This document shows, one piece after another, positions 1-7,449 of a stretch of 8,257 nt of DNA. Every line of letters starts with the position of its first letter. Position 1 is the stretch's first letter. The position numbers and the translations under genes were made by a program. The stretch comes from Thermococcus sp. (GTDB taxonomy: Archaea > Methanobacteriota_B > Thermococci > Thermococcales > Thermococcaceae): positions 1 through 8,257 of the forward strand of contig JAMONK010000178.1 in NCBI GenBank assembly GCA_027065835.1, read 5' to 3'. The notes under the pieces were generated by a model. It made no database searches. It saw nothing but the letters and a program-made list of their open reading frames with translations, and was not told the origin of the DNA.

Positions 1-785
1 GGGAGTCCGTTAACGTTACGGATTACAGCGGGAATACATACAGACTTTCCCTGCTGGATGTCAGCGTAAGCCAGGGCAGGGTTCTTGTTGAGGTAACCCC
101 CACAAACCCGCCAGGGAACGGAGAAACTGCTACACTGGACATACATCAATCCAAAAAGATCGCTGGTCTGGAATTATCCCTGGTCACTGTGTTCGTTGCG
201 GTAGACGGCAAGACCTACGCCAAGTTAGAGGTCGGTGGGCACGTGCTCAAGACCCGGAGCACCACCATCCTGAATCACAACGTCACCATCATCCAGAAGG
301 TCCAATCAAACCAGTCTACGGGAGTTGTTTCTAACAAAACTGCCCGGGTTGAGTTCCAAGCCTCAACCGAAATTTACAGGATCAAGGTTTCTGTGAACGG
401 CGTTCAGAAGCGGGGCTACCTCGTTCGGCACATCGTTAACGTAACTAACGTTCAGGGAAACGTCCAGGCCCTCAGAACCATATACAACATCAGCAAGGAC
501 GTTGCCTACAGCGTAGATGACATGATACTTCCCCCTAACGCAATAATAATCCAGAGGGAGCCAGTAATTGCACTCGACATTAAAAACCCTAAGGAGGGTG
601 AGAGGGTAAACCAGACGATCATAATCCTGGCTGACGTACCGAATAGCAAGTTCACCAATGGCATCAAAATAACTCATGAGGTCATTACCCAGAAAAAGGC
701 CGGAGGAAAATCAAAAAGCACCTGCGGGCCCGGGCTGATCCTGCTGATGGCTATGGTACCAATAGCACTCATACGGAAGCAGTGA
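1..785 (+). CDS. C-terminal part of a secreted surface protein with CGP-CTERM-like sorting tail (5' partial)
   Basis: The frame is open from base 3 to the TGA at 783-785, so the start lies outside the window and about 260 residues are visible; an internal GTG at 189 is not a convincing start because the frame continues upstream without a stop. The visible part is rich in beta-branched residues, as expected for extracellular beta-sandwich domains, and holds seven N-X-S/T sequons (for example NVT, NQS, NKT, NIS, NQT). It ends with a Lys/Ser-rich linker, then Cys-Gly-Pro-Gly at about 723-734, a hydrophobic stretch (LILLMAMVPIALI) and the basic end RKQ. This tripartite end matches the CGP-CTERM sorting signal known from Thermococcales surface proteins, in which the cysteine is thought to be processed or lipid-modified (family inference). 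Ligand or enzymatic role cannot be told from this fragment. It stands alone, followed by a terminator-like T-rich tract. A plain C-terminal transmembrane anchor is the alternative reading. Confidence 0.85.
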   Translation, partial: ESVNVTDYSGNTYRLSLLDVSVSQGRVLVEVTPTNPPGNGETATLDIHQSKKIAGLELSLVTVFVAVDGKTYAKLEVGGHVLKTRSTTILNHNVTIIQKVQSNQSTGVVSNKTARVEFQASTEIYRIKVSVNGVQKRGYLVRHIVNVTNVQGNVQALRTIYNISKDVAYSVDDMILPPNAIIIQREPVIALDIKNPKEGERVNQTIIILADVPNSKFTNGIKITHEVITQKKAGGKSKSTCGPGLILLMAMVPIALIRKQ

Positions 786-797
786 TGGTCGTATCCT

Positions 798-832
798 GTG
801 GACTTTCCCCACGTTTGTACTTTTTATCCTTT
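798..832 (+). terminator. Probable transcription terminator after the surface-protein gene
   Basis: Starting 13 bp after the stop codon is a short GTGG...CCAC inverted repeat (798-801/809-812), followed by a pyrimidine-rich tract with TTTTTAT at 821-827 and TTTAT at 830-834. Archaeal RNA polymerase terminates at oligo-T without needing a hairpin, so the T run is the main evidence; the 4-bp stem is weak. The same TTTTTAT could be read as a TATA box, but no gene begins at a suitable distance downstream. Confidence 0.4.
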
Positions 833-940
833 ATCGGCCCTCGAGTTTGTAATTGTGAGCTGCTGAGCTTTCAACTGTTATCCCCTAAGCCGTGCCGGGT
901 TTGGCTGTTTTCGGTATGCGAGGGTTTGCTTCGTAAGGGC

Positions 941-956
941 CGCAAGTTTAAAATAA
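941..956 (+). promoter_or_regulatory. rtcB promoter (BRE/TATA)
   Basis: The A/T-rich stretch TTTAAAATAA at 947-956, preceded by a BRE-like CGCAAG at 941-946, sits about 35 bases before the rtcB ATG. A start site roughly 25 bases downstream of the TATA centre would fall near 975-978 and give a leader of about 10-13 bases, just long enough for the ribosome binding site GGGGTGAG at 977-984, four bases before the ATG. This arrangement supports both the promoter and the chosen rtcB start. Confidence 0.65.
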
Positions 957-987
957 TTCCGGGGGATTTCACTATTGGGGTGAGAAC

Positions 988-3876
988 ATGGTCGAGATTC
1001 CTCTGAAGCGAGTGAGTGGTATATTGTGGGAGATCCCCAAGTTCGACAAAAGAATGCACGTTCCGGGTAGGGTTTACGCTGACGACCAGCTGATAGAGAA
1101 GATGAGGGGGGACAAGACCCTTGAGCAGGCCGCCAACGTTGCGATGCTCCCCGGCATCTACAGGTACTCCATCGTCATGCCCGACGGTCATCAGGGCTAC
1201 GGCTTCCCGATCGGCGGTGTTGCAGCCTTCGACGTGAAGGAGGGCGTTATAAGCCCCGGAGGCGTCGGATACGACATCAACTGCCTTGCACCTGGCTCAA
1301 AAGTTCTCACGGAGCACGGGTACTGGGTTAAAGTCGAGGAGATGCCAAAGAAGTTCAAGCTTCAAGGATTGAGGGTTTACAACGTTGATGAGGGCCACAA
1401 CGATTTTTCAGAGGTTGCCTTCGTCGCCGAGAGGGACGTCGAGGAGAGCGAGCTCGCGGTGAGAATCGTCACGGAGTCAGGGAATGTCATCGAGGGCAGC
1501 GAGGACCACCCGGTTCTGACGCCACAGGGCTACGTCTACCTCGGCAACATCGGGGAGGGCGACGAAGTTCTCGTATATCCGTTCGAGGGCGTAGAGTTCG
1601 AGGAGAGAAGGGGTGTTCTCTTGAGCGAGAACGATTTTGACGGCGAGGACGGGCAAATAGTGAAGTTCCTGCGCGAGAGGAAGCTACTGCCGCTCCGCTG
1701 GGAGGACCCGAGGATAGGAACCCTCGCGAGAATCCTCGGCTTCGCCTTCGGCGACGGTCATCTCGGTGAGATGGACGGCAGGCTCTACCTGAGCTTCTAC
1801 GGAAGGGAGGAGACGCTAAGGGAGCTCAAGAAGGACCTCCAGAGGCTCGGCGTAAACACCAACCTCTACGTGCGCGAGAGGGGCTACCGCATCGAAACGG
1901 TGAGCGGCGAGTACGAGGGCAGGAGCGTTTCGGCCGAGCTGAGGGTTACCTCAAGGAGCTTCGCCCGCCTCATGGAAAAACTCGGAATGCCAAGGGGCAG
2001 GAAGGCAGAGAAGGCATACAGCGTTCCTGAATGGATTAAGAGCGCGTCCCTCTGGGTGAAGAGGAACTTCCTTGCCGGACTCTTCGCGGCTGACGGAAGC
2101 ATCGTCGAGTTCAAGGGCAACACGCCGTTGCCGATAAACCTCACCCAGTCGAAGGCCGAGGGGCTTGAAGAAAACCTCCGGGAGTTCATGGACGAGATAA
2201 CCGGACTCCTCGCTGAGTTCGGCGTTAGGACGACGGTTTACAGGATAAGGTCAAAGAAGGGCGTAACCTACAGATTGGCCCTCGTCGGTGAGGAGAGCAT
2301 CAGGAACTTCCTCGGAAGGATAAACTACGAGTACGACCTCGAGAAGAAGGCCAAAGGTTTAGTCGCCTACGCCTACCTGAAGTTCAAGGAGCGCGTTAAG
2401 ACCGAGAGAAGAAAGGCAGCCGAAATCGCGAGGAAGGTTTACGCGGAAACCGGGAGCGTGACAATGGCCCACAAGGCCGTCAAGAACGTCGTTAACAAGC
2501 GCTTCGTCGAGAGGGCGATTTATGAAGGCGAAAAAGAACCGCGCGTTCCCAAGGACTTCCCGACGTTCGAGGAGTTCGCGCGCGAGAGGGGCTACGAGGG
2601 CGGCTTTGTCGCCGAGAAAGTCATCAAGGTCGAGAGGGGCAGGCCGAACTACGAGAGGTTCTACGACATCGGCGTCTATCATGAAGCCCACAATTTCATA
2701 GCCAACGGAGTGGTCGTTCACAACTGCGGCGTCAGGCTCATCAGAACGAACCTCACCGAGAAGGAAGTGAGACCGAAGATAAAGGAGCTCGTTGACACGC
2801 TCTTCAAAAACGTTCCGAGCGGACTGGGGAGCAAGGGAAGGGTGAGGCTCCACTGGACGCAGCTCGACGATGTCCTGGCGGACGGTGCCAAGTGGGCCGT
2901 CGATAACGGCTACGGCTGGAAGGAGGACCTTGAGCACCTCGAGGAAAGCGGAAGGATGGAGGGCGCCAATCCCGGGGCGGTCAGTCAAAAAGCGAAGCAG
3001 AGGGGAGCGCCGCAGCTCGGCTCCCTCGGCTCCGGAAACCACTTCCTCGAGGTTCAGGTGGTTGATAAGATCTTCGACGAGAAGATAGCGGAAGCCTACG
3101 GCCTCTTCGAGGGACAGGTCGTTGTTATGGTTCACACCGGTTCTCGCGGCCTCGGCCACCAGGTGGCGAGCGACTACCTCAGGATAATGGAGAAGGCCAA
3201 CAGGAAGTACGGGGTTCCGTGGCCTGACCGTGAGCTCGTCAGCGTCCCCTTCCAGACGGAAGAAGGGCAGAGGTATTTCAGCGCGATGAAGGCGGCAGCC
3301 AACTTCGCCTGGGCCAACAGGCAGATGATAACCCACTGGGTCAGGGAGAGCTTTGAGGAGGTCTTCAAGAGGAAGGCCGAAGACATGGAGATGGGCATAG
3401 TCTACGATGTCGCCCACAACATAGCTAAGGTCGAGGAGCACGAGGTCGATGGGAAGAAGGTCAAGGTCGTGGTTCACAGGAAGGGAGCGACGAGGGCATT
3501 CCCTGCCGGCCACCCCGACGTTCCAAGGGCCTACCGCGATGTCGGCCAGCCGGTTCTGATTCCGGGCTCGATGGGAACGGCGAGCTACGTTCTGGCTGGA
3601 GCAGAGGGTTCGATGAAGGAGACCTTTGGCTCAACCTGCCACGGTGCGGGAAGACTGATGAGCAGACACGCCGCGACCAGGCAGTACCGCGGCGACAGGC
3701 TCAGGAACGAGCTCCTCCAGAGGGGAATCTACGTCCGCGCGGCCTCCCTCAGGGTCGTCGCTGAAGAGGCGCCCGGTGCCTACAAGAGCGTCGACAACGT
3801 CGTTAACGTCGTCCACCAGGCAGGGATAGCGAACCTCGTGGTGAGGATGCGTCCCATGGGCGTCGCCAAGGGCTGA
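988..3876 (+). CDS. rtcB: RNA-splicing ligase RtcB (tRNA-splicing ligase), intein-containing precursor
   Basis: RtcB joins RNA ends bearing 2',3'-cyclic phosphate or 3'-phosphate to 5'-hydroxyl ends using GTP and Mn2+. In archaea it seals tRNA exons after intron removal and acts in RNA repair. The 962-residue precursor consists of N-extein 1-98, an intein 99-579 and C-extein 580-962; the spliced enzyme would be 481 residues, the normal archaeal length. Visible active-site elements are [14 protein letters not shown] in the N-extein, D96 in GYDIN, the metal-binding Cys580 that becomes residue 99 after splicing, GSGNHFLE (N684, H685, E688), [10 protein letters not shown] (H716), YDVAHN (H810) and STCHGAGR (H885), the histidine that carries the GMP by homology to the Pyrococcus horikoshii enzyme (its His404). 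The ATG has GGGGTGAG four bases upstream and the first residues match other RtcB N-termini. The activator archease is not adjacent here. moaC follows 43 bp downstream and could be co-transcribed. Confidence 0.98.
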   Translation: MVEIPLKRVSGILWEIPKFDKRMHVPGRVYADDQLIEKMRGDKTLEQAANVAMLPGIYRYSIVMPDGHQGYGFPIGGVAAFDVKEGVISPGGVGYDINCLAPGSKVLTEHGYWVKVEEMPKKFKLQGLRVYNVDEGHNDFSEVAFVAERDVEESELAVRIVTESGNVIEGSEDHPVLTPQGYVYLGNIGEGDEVLVYPFEGVEFEERRGVLLSENDFDGEDGQIVKFLRERKLLPLRWEDPRIGTLARILGFAFGDGHLGEMDGRLYLSFYGREETLRELKKDLQRLGVNTNLYVRERGYRIETVSGEYEGRSVSAELRVTSRSFARLMEKLGMPRGRKAEKAYSVPEWIKSASLWVKRNFLAGLFAADGSIVEFKGNTPLPINLTQSKAEGLEENLREFMDEITGLLAEFGVRTTVYRIRSKKGVTYRLALVGEESIRNFLGRINYEYDLEKKAKGLVAYAYLKFKERVKTERRKAAEIARKVYAETGSVTMAHKAVKNVVNKRFVERAIYEGEKEPRVPKDFPTFEEFARERGYEGGFVAEKVIKVERGRPNYERFYDIGVYHEAHNFIANGVVVHNCGVRLIRTNLTEKEVRPKIKELVDTLFKNVPSGLGSKGRVRLHWTQLDDVLADGAKWAVDNGYGWKEDLEHLEESGRMEGANPGAVSQKAKQRGAPQLGSLGSGNHFLEVQVVDKIFDEKIAEAYGLFEGQVVVMVHTGSRGLGHQVASDYLRIMEKANRKYGVPWPDRELVSVPFQTEEGQRYFSAMKAAANFAWANRQMITHWVRESFEEVFKRKAEDMEMGIVYDVAHNIAKVEEHEVDGKKVKVVVHRKGATRAFPAGHPDVPRAYRDVGQPVLIPGSMGTASYVLAGAEGSMKETFGSTCHGAGRLMSRHAATRQYRGDRLRNELLQRGIYVRAASLRVVAEEAPGAYKSVDNVVNVVHQAGIANLVVRMRPMGVAKG
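1282..2724 (+). mobile_element. Intein with LAGLIDADG (DOD) homing endonuclease, inserted in rtcB
   Basis: The 481-residue intein occupies precursor residues 99-579, between GYDIN and CGVRL of RtcB. Splicing residues are intact: nucleophile Cys99 (CLAPGSKV, block A), block [10 protein letters not shown] with His174 and Ser in place of the usual Thr three residues before it, block F with [12 protein letters not shown] (H568), the end VVVHN (H578, N579) and the +1 residue Cys580. The endonuclease has two LAGLIDADG helices, [10 protein letters not shown] around 249-258 with Asp256 and [10 protein letters not shown] at 362-371 with Asp369, so both acidic catalytic residues are present and it is probably active. 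Residues about 476-513 ([20 protein letters not shown] and following) look like an extra helix-turn-helix DNA-contacting segment between the endonuclease and the C-terminal splicing blocks; this is inference. The reading frame is unbroken and base use resembles the host gene, suggesting long residence. Inteins at RtcB are known from Pyrococcus and Thermococcus. Boundaries follow directly from comparison with uninterrupted RtcB. Confidence 0.96.
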
Positions 3877-3907
3877 TGTCCCCCAATCCTCTTTGTTCAC
3901 CATGTTT

Positions 3908-3913
3908 GGAGGT
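3908..3913 (+). promoter_or_regulatory. Ribosome binding site fixing the moaC start
   Basis: GGAGGT lies six bases before the ATG at 3920. Translation could formally start nine codons earlier at a TTG (3893) or at the ATG at 3902, but neither has a comparable ribosome binding site and the extra residues do not resemble MoaC. The 43-bp gap after rtcB holds no obvious TATA box, so read-through from rtcB is plausible. Confidence 0.75.
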
Positions 3914-3919
3914 TCTTCC

Positions 3920-4390
3920 ATGGGAAAGGAACTAACCCACGTCGATGAGAATGGTGTTAAGATGGTAGAGGTCGGGCACAAGGACGTCATCTTCAGGAAG
4001 GCAAAGGCCAAAGGCAGGATAAAGCTGAAACCGGAGACGATAAAGATTGTCAAGGCGGGAAAGACCAAGAAGGGCAACGTCATAGCGGCGGCCCAGATTG
4101 CGGGGATTTTAGCGGTCAAGAAGACATCTGAGCTAATTCCTCTCTGTCATCCGATACCGCTGACCGGCGTCGATATAGCCTTCGAGTTCGGAGACGACTA
4201 CATCGAGGCCACCTGCGAGGTTCGCGCGTACTACAAGACGGGGGTTGAGATGGAGGCCCTCACCGGTGTCACCGTCGCCCTGCTGACGATATGGGACATG
4301 GTGAAGGCCGTTGAAAAGGACGAAAACGGCCAGTATCCTGTGACGAGGATTGAGGACGTCCACGTTGTTGAGAAGGTGAAGGGGGAGTGA
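3920..4390 (+). CDS. moaC: Cyclic pyranopterin monophosphate synthase MoaC
   Basis: MoaC converts the MoaA product 3',8-cyclo-7,8-dihydro-GTP into cyclic pyranopterin monophosphate, the first stable intermediate of molybdopterin (molybdenum/tungsten cofactor) synthesis, in the cytoplasm. The 156-residue protein has the usual MoaC length (E. coli about 160). Recognisable motifs are [15 protein letters not shown] at the N-terminus, [20 protein letters not shown] (Lys51 region), [11 protein letters not shown] (His77), [11 protein letters not shown], and [11 protein letters not shown] with Asp126 and Lys129, matching the catalytic Asp and Lys of characterised MoaC. The start is set by GGAGGT six bases upstream. 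In Thermococcales the cofactor mostly serves tungsten enzymes such as aldehyde ferredoxin oxidoreductases (general knowledge, not shown here). No other cofactor genes are in the window. The TGA at 4388-4390 is separated by one base from the stop of the opposite gene. Confidence 0.97.
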   Translation: MGKELTHVDENGVKMVEVGHKDVIFRKAKAKGRIKLKPETIKIVKAGKTKKGNVIAAAQIAGILAVKKTSELIPLCHPIPLTGVDIAFEFGDDYIEATCEVRAYYKTGVEMEALTGVTVALLTIWDMVKAVEKDENGQYPVTRIEDVHVVEKVKGE

Positions 4391-4391
4391 G

Positions 4392-4898
4392 CTATTCATC
4401 GCAGTAGCCAAGGACGATGTAGTTCACCAGGTTCAGAAGGTCACTGATGAGGAAACCGAAGAGTGTTAAGATAAAGCTCGCGATGAAATTCTGCCTGAGC
4501 CACTGCAGGATAAGAACGCCAATCGCCATCCACAGGAGCAGAGTTGGCAGGTCAACGCGGAGCCGGGATTTAAGCGACAGCTCCCTCAGCAGGAGCTTTT
4601 CGAGCCCCCTCTCATCCCGGGCTATGTATGAGTGGGTGGGCGCCGAGCTCTTCTTTATCAGCTTTTTCGGTCCTCTCGCGAGGTATGTTTGTCCCTTAAA
4701 CTTCAGCACGTAGACGTATTCGCCGTAGCTCGAGGCCATGAATGCGTCAATAACGAGTTCTGGATCCGTCTCCTTCTCGAAACGGTGAACATGGGCTCCT
4801 CTTACGCGGAGGGCTTCCACGATGTCCTCTGGTTTTGACTTTCTAGGTTTCACCACGGTAACTCTGAACTTTGGATCTAGAAGCTTCGTCAGTATCAT
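4392..4898 (-). CDS. Uncharacterised small membrane protein with two C-terminal transmembrane helices
   Basis: I do not recognise this 168-residue protein. It begins with a soluble, basic region (about 1-115) that reads as a mixed alpha/beta domain, with IVEALRVRGAHVHRFEKETD near residues 26-45 and YGEYVYVLKFKGQTYLARGP near 58-77. Two hydrophobic helices follow, about 117-134 (LPTLLLWMAIGVLILQWL) and 138-156 (FIASFILTLFGFLISDLL), ending in a short acidic tail CDE. The topology is probably a membrane hairpin with the soluble domain and tail on the same side; lack of a signal peptide and the many positive charges just before the first helix suggest the cytoplasm. The ATG at 4898 lacks a good ribosome binding site but has a plausible promoter 35-50 bases upstream. 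It converges on moaC with one base between stops and diverges from the MutS-like gene. Function unknown. Confidence 0.8.
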   Translation of the reverse strand: MILTKLLDPKFRVTVVKPRKSKPEDIVEALRVRGAHVHRFEKETDPELVIDAFMASSYGEYVYVLKFKGQTYLARGPKKLIKKSSAPTHSYIARDERGLEKLLLRELSLKSRLRVDLPTLLLWMAIGVLILQWLRQNFIASFILTLFGFLISDLLNLVNYIVLGYCDE

Positions 4899-4932
4899 AC
4901 CAACACTGCCCGGCCCGATTGTTACCTTTGTA

Positions 4933-4947
4933 ATTAATAAATCTTCC
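4933..4947 (-). promoter_or_regulatory. Promoter of the minus-strand membrane-protein gene
   Basis: Read on the minus strand, GGAAGA followed by TTTATTAAT forms a BRE/TATA pair (4947 down to 4933). A start site about 25 bases downstream would lie near 4912 and leave a leader of roughly 14 bases before the ATG whose first base is 4898. This is the most AT-rich stretch between the two divergent genes. Confidence 0.55.
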
Positions 4948-4962
4948 GATGTTCTCCCGGCA

Positions 4963-4976
4963 GGTAAGTTTTTTAG
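4963..4976 (+). promoter_or_regulatory. Promoter of the MutS-like gene, apparently leaderless
   Basis: GGTAAG followed by TTTTTTAG (4969-4976) resembles a BRE/TATA pair. Its centre is about 27 bases before the ATG at 4999, so the expected start site nearly coincides with the start codon. There is no GGAGG-type site before the ATG. Both facts fit a leaderless mRNA. The element lies 15 bases from the divergent promoter on the other strand. Confidence 0.5.
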
Positions 4977-4998
4977 ACCTTTGCACCTTTCATTGACG

Positions 4999-6744
4999 AT
5001 GACCCTTAGACTTAATCCAGAAGCCAGGGCAATTTACCGCTCAATCCGGGAGGGGATAAAGGAAAGGCTAGTTCTAGCTGAGAGTGCGCGTATCCTTGAC
5101 GGATTTGCGCCAGTATCGGACCCGGGGGAAATTCTGAGAAGGCAGGCATATCTTGGGGAAGGGTTCAAAAAGATACGACCCGAACTCCGTCCGCACCTGT
5201 CCAGGATAAATCCGATACGGTTCAGAAGGGATTACCTCCATGACCGGATTCTTATAGTTGACGAAGGCGAGGTGGGAGCCGCCGAGAGGCTTGGTCTCTG
5301 TCAGGTGAGCACCGATCCCGCGGATGCGGAAGGCTACCCCCTGGTTCTGAGTACCGTGGGGTATGGACTGGACGTTGACCTGGTTCCGTCCCGTATAGCG
5401 CCGGAGCTCTATGTAATGCCCCTGTGGGAGAACATAGAAACTCTCAAAGCACTGGCCTGTATTGGGGAACTGACCGGGGAGGGGAGTGTTGCAGGTGAGA
5501 TTCTGGGGTCCCTGCTTCGGATGAAGGATGTGATGGAGAAACGGGCGCTCCTTGACTCCCTTGAAGAGGTGGTGGCCGAGAAGGAGCGCCAGCTGAACGA
5601 GAGTATATCAGCAAAACTTGAGAAGTTCAGCCTGACACTCAGCGGGAAGGAGCTTTTGGACTTCCTCAGCAGCCTCAAGAGTGGGGACTACGGGGCGATC
5701 TTTTCCCATTTTGCTGGAATGGAGGATGAGATCATCGGCCTCGTAAACGAAGCGGAGGGGGAGCTGTCCAAACGCTTTGGCGTTACCGTGGAGTTGTTTT
5801 CCCGGGACGATTTCTACCCGGTGAGCGCATCACCGGAGCGCATCGAAGCCCTGAGGGAAGCCCTCGAGAGGGAGCTTAAGGTCGAAACGTACCTGAGGAG
5901 CAGGGAAGTCCTTGAGTCGATAATGAACCTGCTCCCGGGCCTCAAGGAGGAACTGGCCATCGTCCATGAACTGGATTTCCTCCAGGCAGTCAAGGGATTC
6001 ACCGAAGGATTTACGTTCCCGGAGCTCGTGGAGGGTGGTATGGCGTTCATAAACGGAAGACATATCTTCATTCAGAATCCCCAGCCCGTGAGCTATACCG
6101 TCGGTAGGAAGCCCGAGGGTTTTCTGGTTCCCGGTCACGGAGAGGTGAAGGGGGAGAGGGTGGTCATCCTCACCGGGGCGAACAGCGGTGGGAAGACCAG
6201 TCTCCTGGAGTTGATAACGCAGATAGAGGTTCTCGCCCATATGGGATTTCCGGTGCCGGCGGAGAGGGCGTGGGTCGAGCCCCTTGATGAGATGTTCTTC
6301 TTCAGGAGAAAAAGAAGCTCTTACGGGGCCGGTGCATTTGAAACCGCCCTGCGTTCCTTTGTAAGGGCCCTGCGGAGCTCAAGGAAAAAGCGCTCCGAGA
6401 GAAAGCTTATCCTGATAGATGAATTCGAAGCGATAACGGAACCCGGTGCCGCGGTGAGGATAATCGGTGGGCTCCTTCAGATAGCCTATGAGCGCGGCTT
6501 CTACGTTGTTATAGTCTCCCATCTTGGCGAGGAACTGAGGGAGGAGCTCCCGTTCGCGAGGGTTGATGGGATAGAGGCGAGGGGTCTTGACGATGACCTC
6601 AACCTCATCGTTGACAGGCAGCCGGTCTTTGGAAAACTCGGGAGGAGTACCCCGGAACTCATAGTCGAGAGCCTGGCGAGAAGAAAACGGGGCGGAGAGA
6701 GGGAGATATTTGAGAGAATCCTTAAATCGTTCAGGGAAGAATGA
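4999..6744 (+). CDS. MutS-like (MutS2-related) ATPase lacking mismatch-recognition and Smr domains
   Basis: This 581-residue protein carries the MutS domain V ATPase at its C-terminus: Walker A GANSGGKTS (393-401), a signature-like region SSYGAGAFETAL (440-451) in the position of the MutS dimer-interface motif, Walker B LILIDEFE with Asp474/Glu475, and the H-loop VIVSHLGEEL with His508. Residues about 175-320 are long charged helices (EKRALLDSLEEVVAEKERQL and following), likely the lever/clamp coiled coil of MutS proteins. The first 170 residues do not match the MutS mismatch-binding domain (no Phe-X-Glu motif seen) and there is no C-terminal Smr nuclease domain. It therefore fits the archaeal MutS2-like family; a Pyrococcus furiosus member was reported with ATPase and non-specific DNA binding, so classical mismatch repair is unlikely. 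A role at branched or recombination DNA is inference. The open frame extends back to 4822, but that would overlap the opposite gene and both promoters, so ATG 4999 is preferred. No mutL is nearby. Confidence 0.88.
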   Translation: MTLRLNPEARAIYRSIREGIKERLVLAESARILDGFAPVSDPGEILRRQAYLGEGFKKIRPELRPHLSRINPIRFRRDYLHDRILIVDEGEVGAAERLGLCQVSTDPADAEGYPLVLSTVGYGLDVDLVPSRIAPELYVMPLWENIETLKALACIGELTGEGSVAGEILGSLLRMKDVMEKRALLDSLEEVVAEKERQLNESISAKLEKFSLTLSGKELLDFLSSLKSGDYGAIFSHFAGMEDEIIGLVNEAEGELSKRFGVTVELFSRDDFYPVSASPERIEALREALERELKVETYLRSREVLESIMNLLPGLKEELAIVHELDFLQAVKGFTEGFTFPELVEGGMAFINGRHIFIQNPQPVSYTVGRKPEGFLVPGHGEVKGERVVILTGANSGGKTSLLELITQIEVLAHMGFPVPAERAWVEPLDEMFFFRRKRSSYGAGAFETALRSFVRALRSSRKKRSERKLILIDEFEAITEPGAAVRIIGGLLQIAYERGFYVVIVSHLGEELREELPFARVDGIEARGLDDDLNLIVDRQPVFGKLGRSTPELIVESLARRKRGGEREIFERILKSFREE

Positions 6745-6786
6745 GCTTACGGTTTACTTCCCGGGGTGCGTGGTGCTCTCATGGGT

Positions 6787-7449
6787 TCATCCAACCCAGC
6801 TCCTCTCCCGGTACCTGCCACGACTCTCTATTTCGTTCATCTTAGCCTTGATCCGTTCGGCTGCTTCCTCTCCCCGGACTTCGGAGTAACCTTCCAAAAC
6901 CGCCGCGAAACCCCTCTCAAACCATCTGTAATGCGTGCTCTCCATGGCCCTCTTCAGGAGGTGCAGGTCGACGCCCTGGGCCTCCAGCGTCCGGTCAAAC
7001 TCCGCGAGGCCGAAGTCTATAAGGTAAAGCCGCCCGTTTCGGAGGATCATGTTGCTCGTGGTTAAATCGCCGTGGATTATCCCGGCTTCGTGCAGTCTGC
7101 CGATCTGACGGCCGACCTCCCTGCATAGGGAGAGACGCTCATCCATTGGAACCTCCTCCAGGTGTTCCTTCAACCTCTTCCCCTCGATGAATTCCATGAC
7201 GATCCTCATGTTCCGTATATCGACTTCGTAAACGTACGGACAGTTCACCCCGGCTTCCTTTGCCCTGTGGAGTATCCTCGCCTCCCTGACCGTCCGCTCC
7301 TTTCTGAGCTTCCTGTCGATCTCCCCTATACGGTAGCGCTTCGGGATGCGATCCTTTACGATGACCTTTTCGTCGTTCCATGGGAAGTACAGCTCTCCGA
7401 ACTCCGCTGCGTATATCTTCGCCTCAGCACCCTGTTTTATCAGCTCCAT
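6787..7449 (-). CDS. bud32: KEOPS complex kinase/ATPase Bud32
   Basis: Bud32 is the small atypical protein kinase of the KEOPS complex, which with Kae1, Cgi121 and Pcc1 adds threonylcarbamoyl to adenosine 37 of ANN-decoding tRNAs; its ATPase activity supports Kae1. The 220-residue length is typical of stand-alone archaeal Bud32. Visible features are the shortened nucleotide-binding lobe with IKQGAEAKIY (4-13), the ATP-binding lysine in VIVKDRIPKRYR (Lys32), a helix-C glutamate in VREARIL (Glu56), hinge MEFIEGKRL (85-93), catalytic loop IIHGDLTTSNMI (Asp128, Asn133), LIDFGLAE (Asp145), and the basic C-terminal tail RGRYRERSW typical of the family. A strong GGAGGGAGG lies 3-7 bases before the ATG. 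The upstream small gene ends 26 bases inside this gene in another frame, which implies translational coupling. kae1 is not fused to it as it is in some methanogens. It converges with the MutS-like gene across 42 bp. Confidence 0.97.
   Translation of the reverse strand: MELIKQGAEAKIYAAEFGELYFPWNDEKVIVKDRIPKRYRIGEIDRKLRKERTVREARILHRAKEAGVNCPYVYEVDIRNMRIVMEFIEGKRLKEHLEEVPMDERLSLCREVGRQIGRLHEAGIIHGDLTTSNMILRNGRLYLIDFGLAEFDRTLEAQGVDLHLLKRAMESTHYRWFERGFAAVLEGYSEVRGEEAAERIKAKMNEIESRGRYRERSWVG

Noticed and set aside
782..1006. A 74-codon plus-strand frame overlapping the surface-protein stop and the rtcB start
   Set aside because: It has no ribosome binding site, spans the terminator-like tract and the rtcB promoter, and its composition is unlike a real archaeal protein.
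2359..3513. A 384-codon open frame on the minus strand opposite the rtcB C-extein
   Set aside because: It is antisense to an unmistakable RtcB coding sequence, has no recognisable protein features, and long antisense frames are common in genes with this codon bias.
4444..4498. Possible C/D box guide RNA: TGATGA at 4445-4450, a degenerate C' box near 4481-4487 and CTGA at 4495-4498
   Set aside because: There is no D' box before the C' box, the first box lacks the leading purine, no terminal stem forms, and the stretch is fully explained as coding sequence of the minus-strand membrane protein.
4822..4998. N-terminal extension of the MutS-like protein by 59 residues
   Set aside because: The frame is open but would run through the opposite gene's 5' end and both promoters; the ATG at 4999 starts the charged helical sequence expected for the protein.
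6745..6786. Bidirectional terminator between the convergent MutS-like and bud32 genes
   Set aside because: I see neither a T run nor a convincing hairpin on either strand in these 42 bases.
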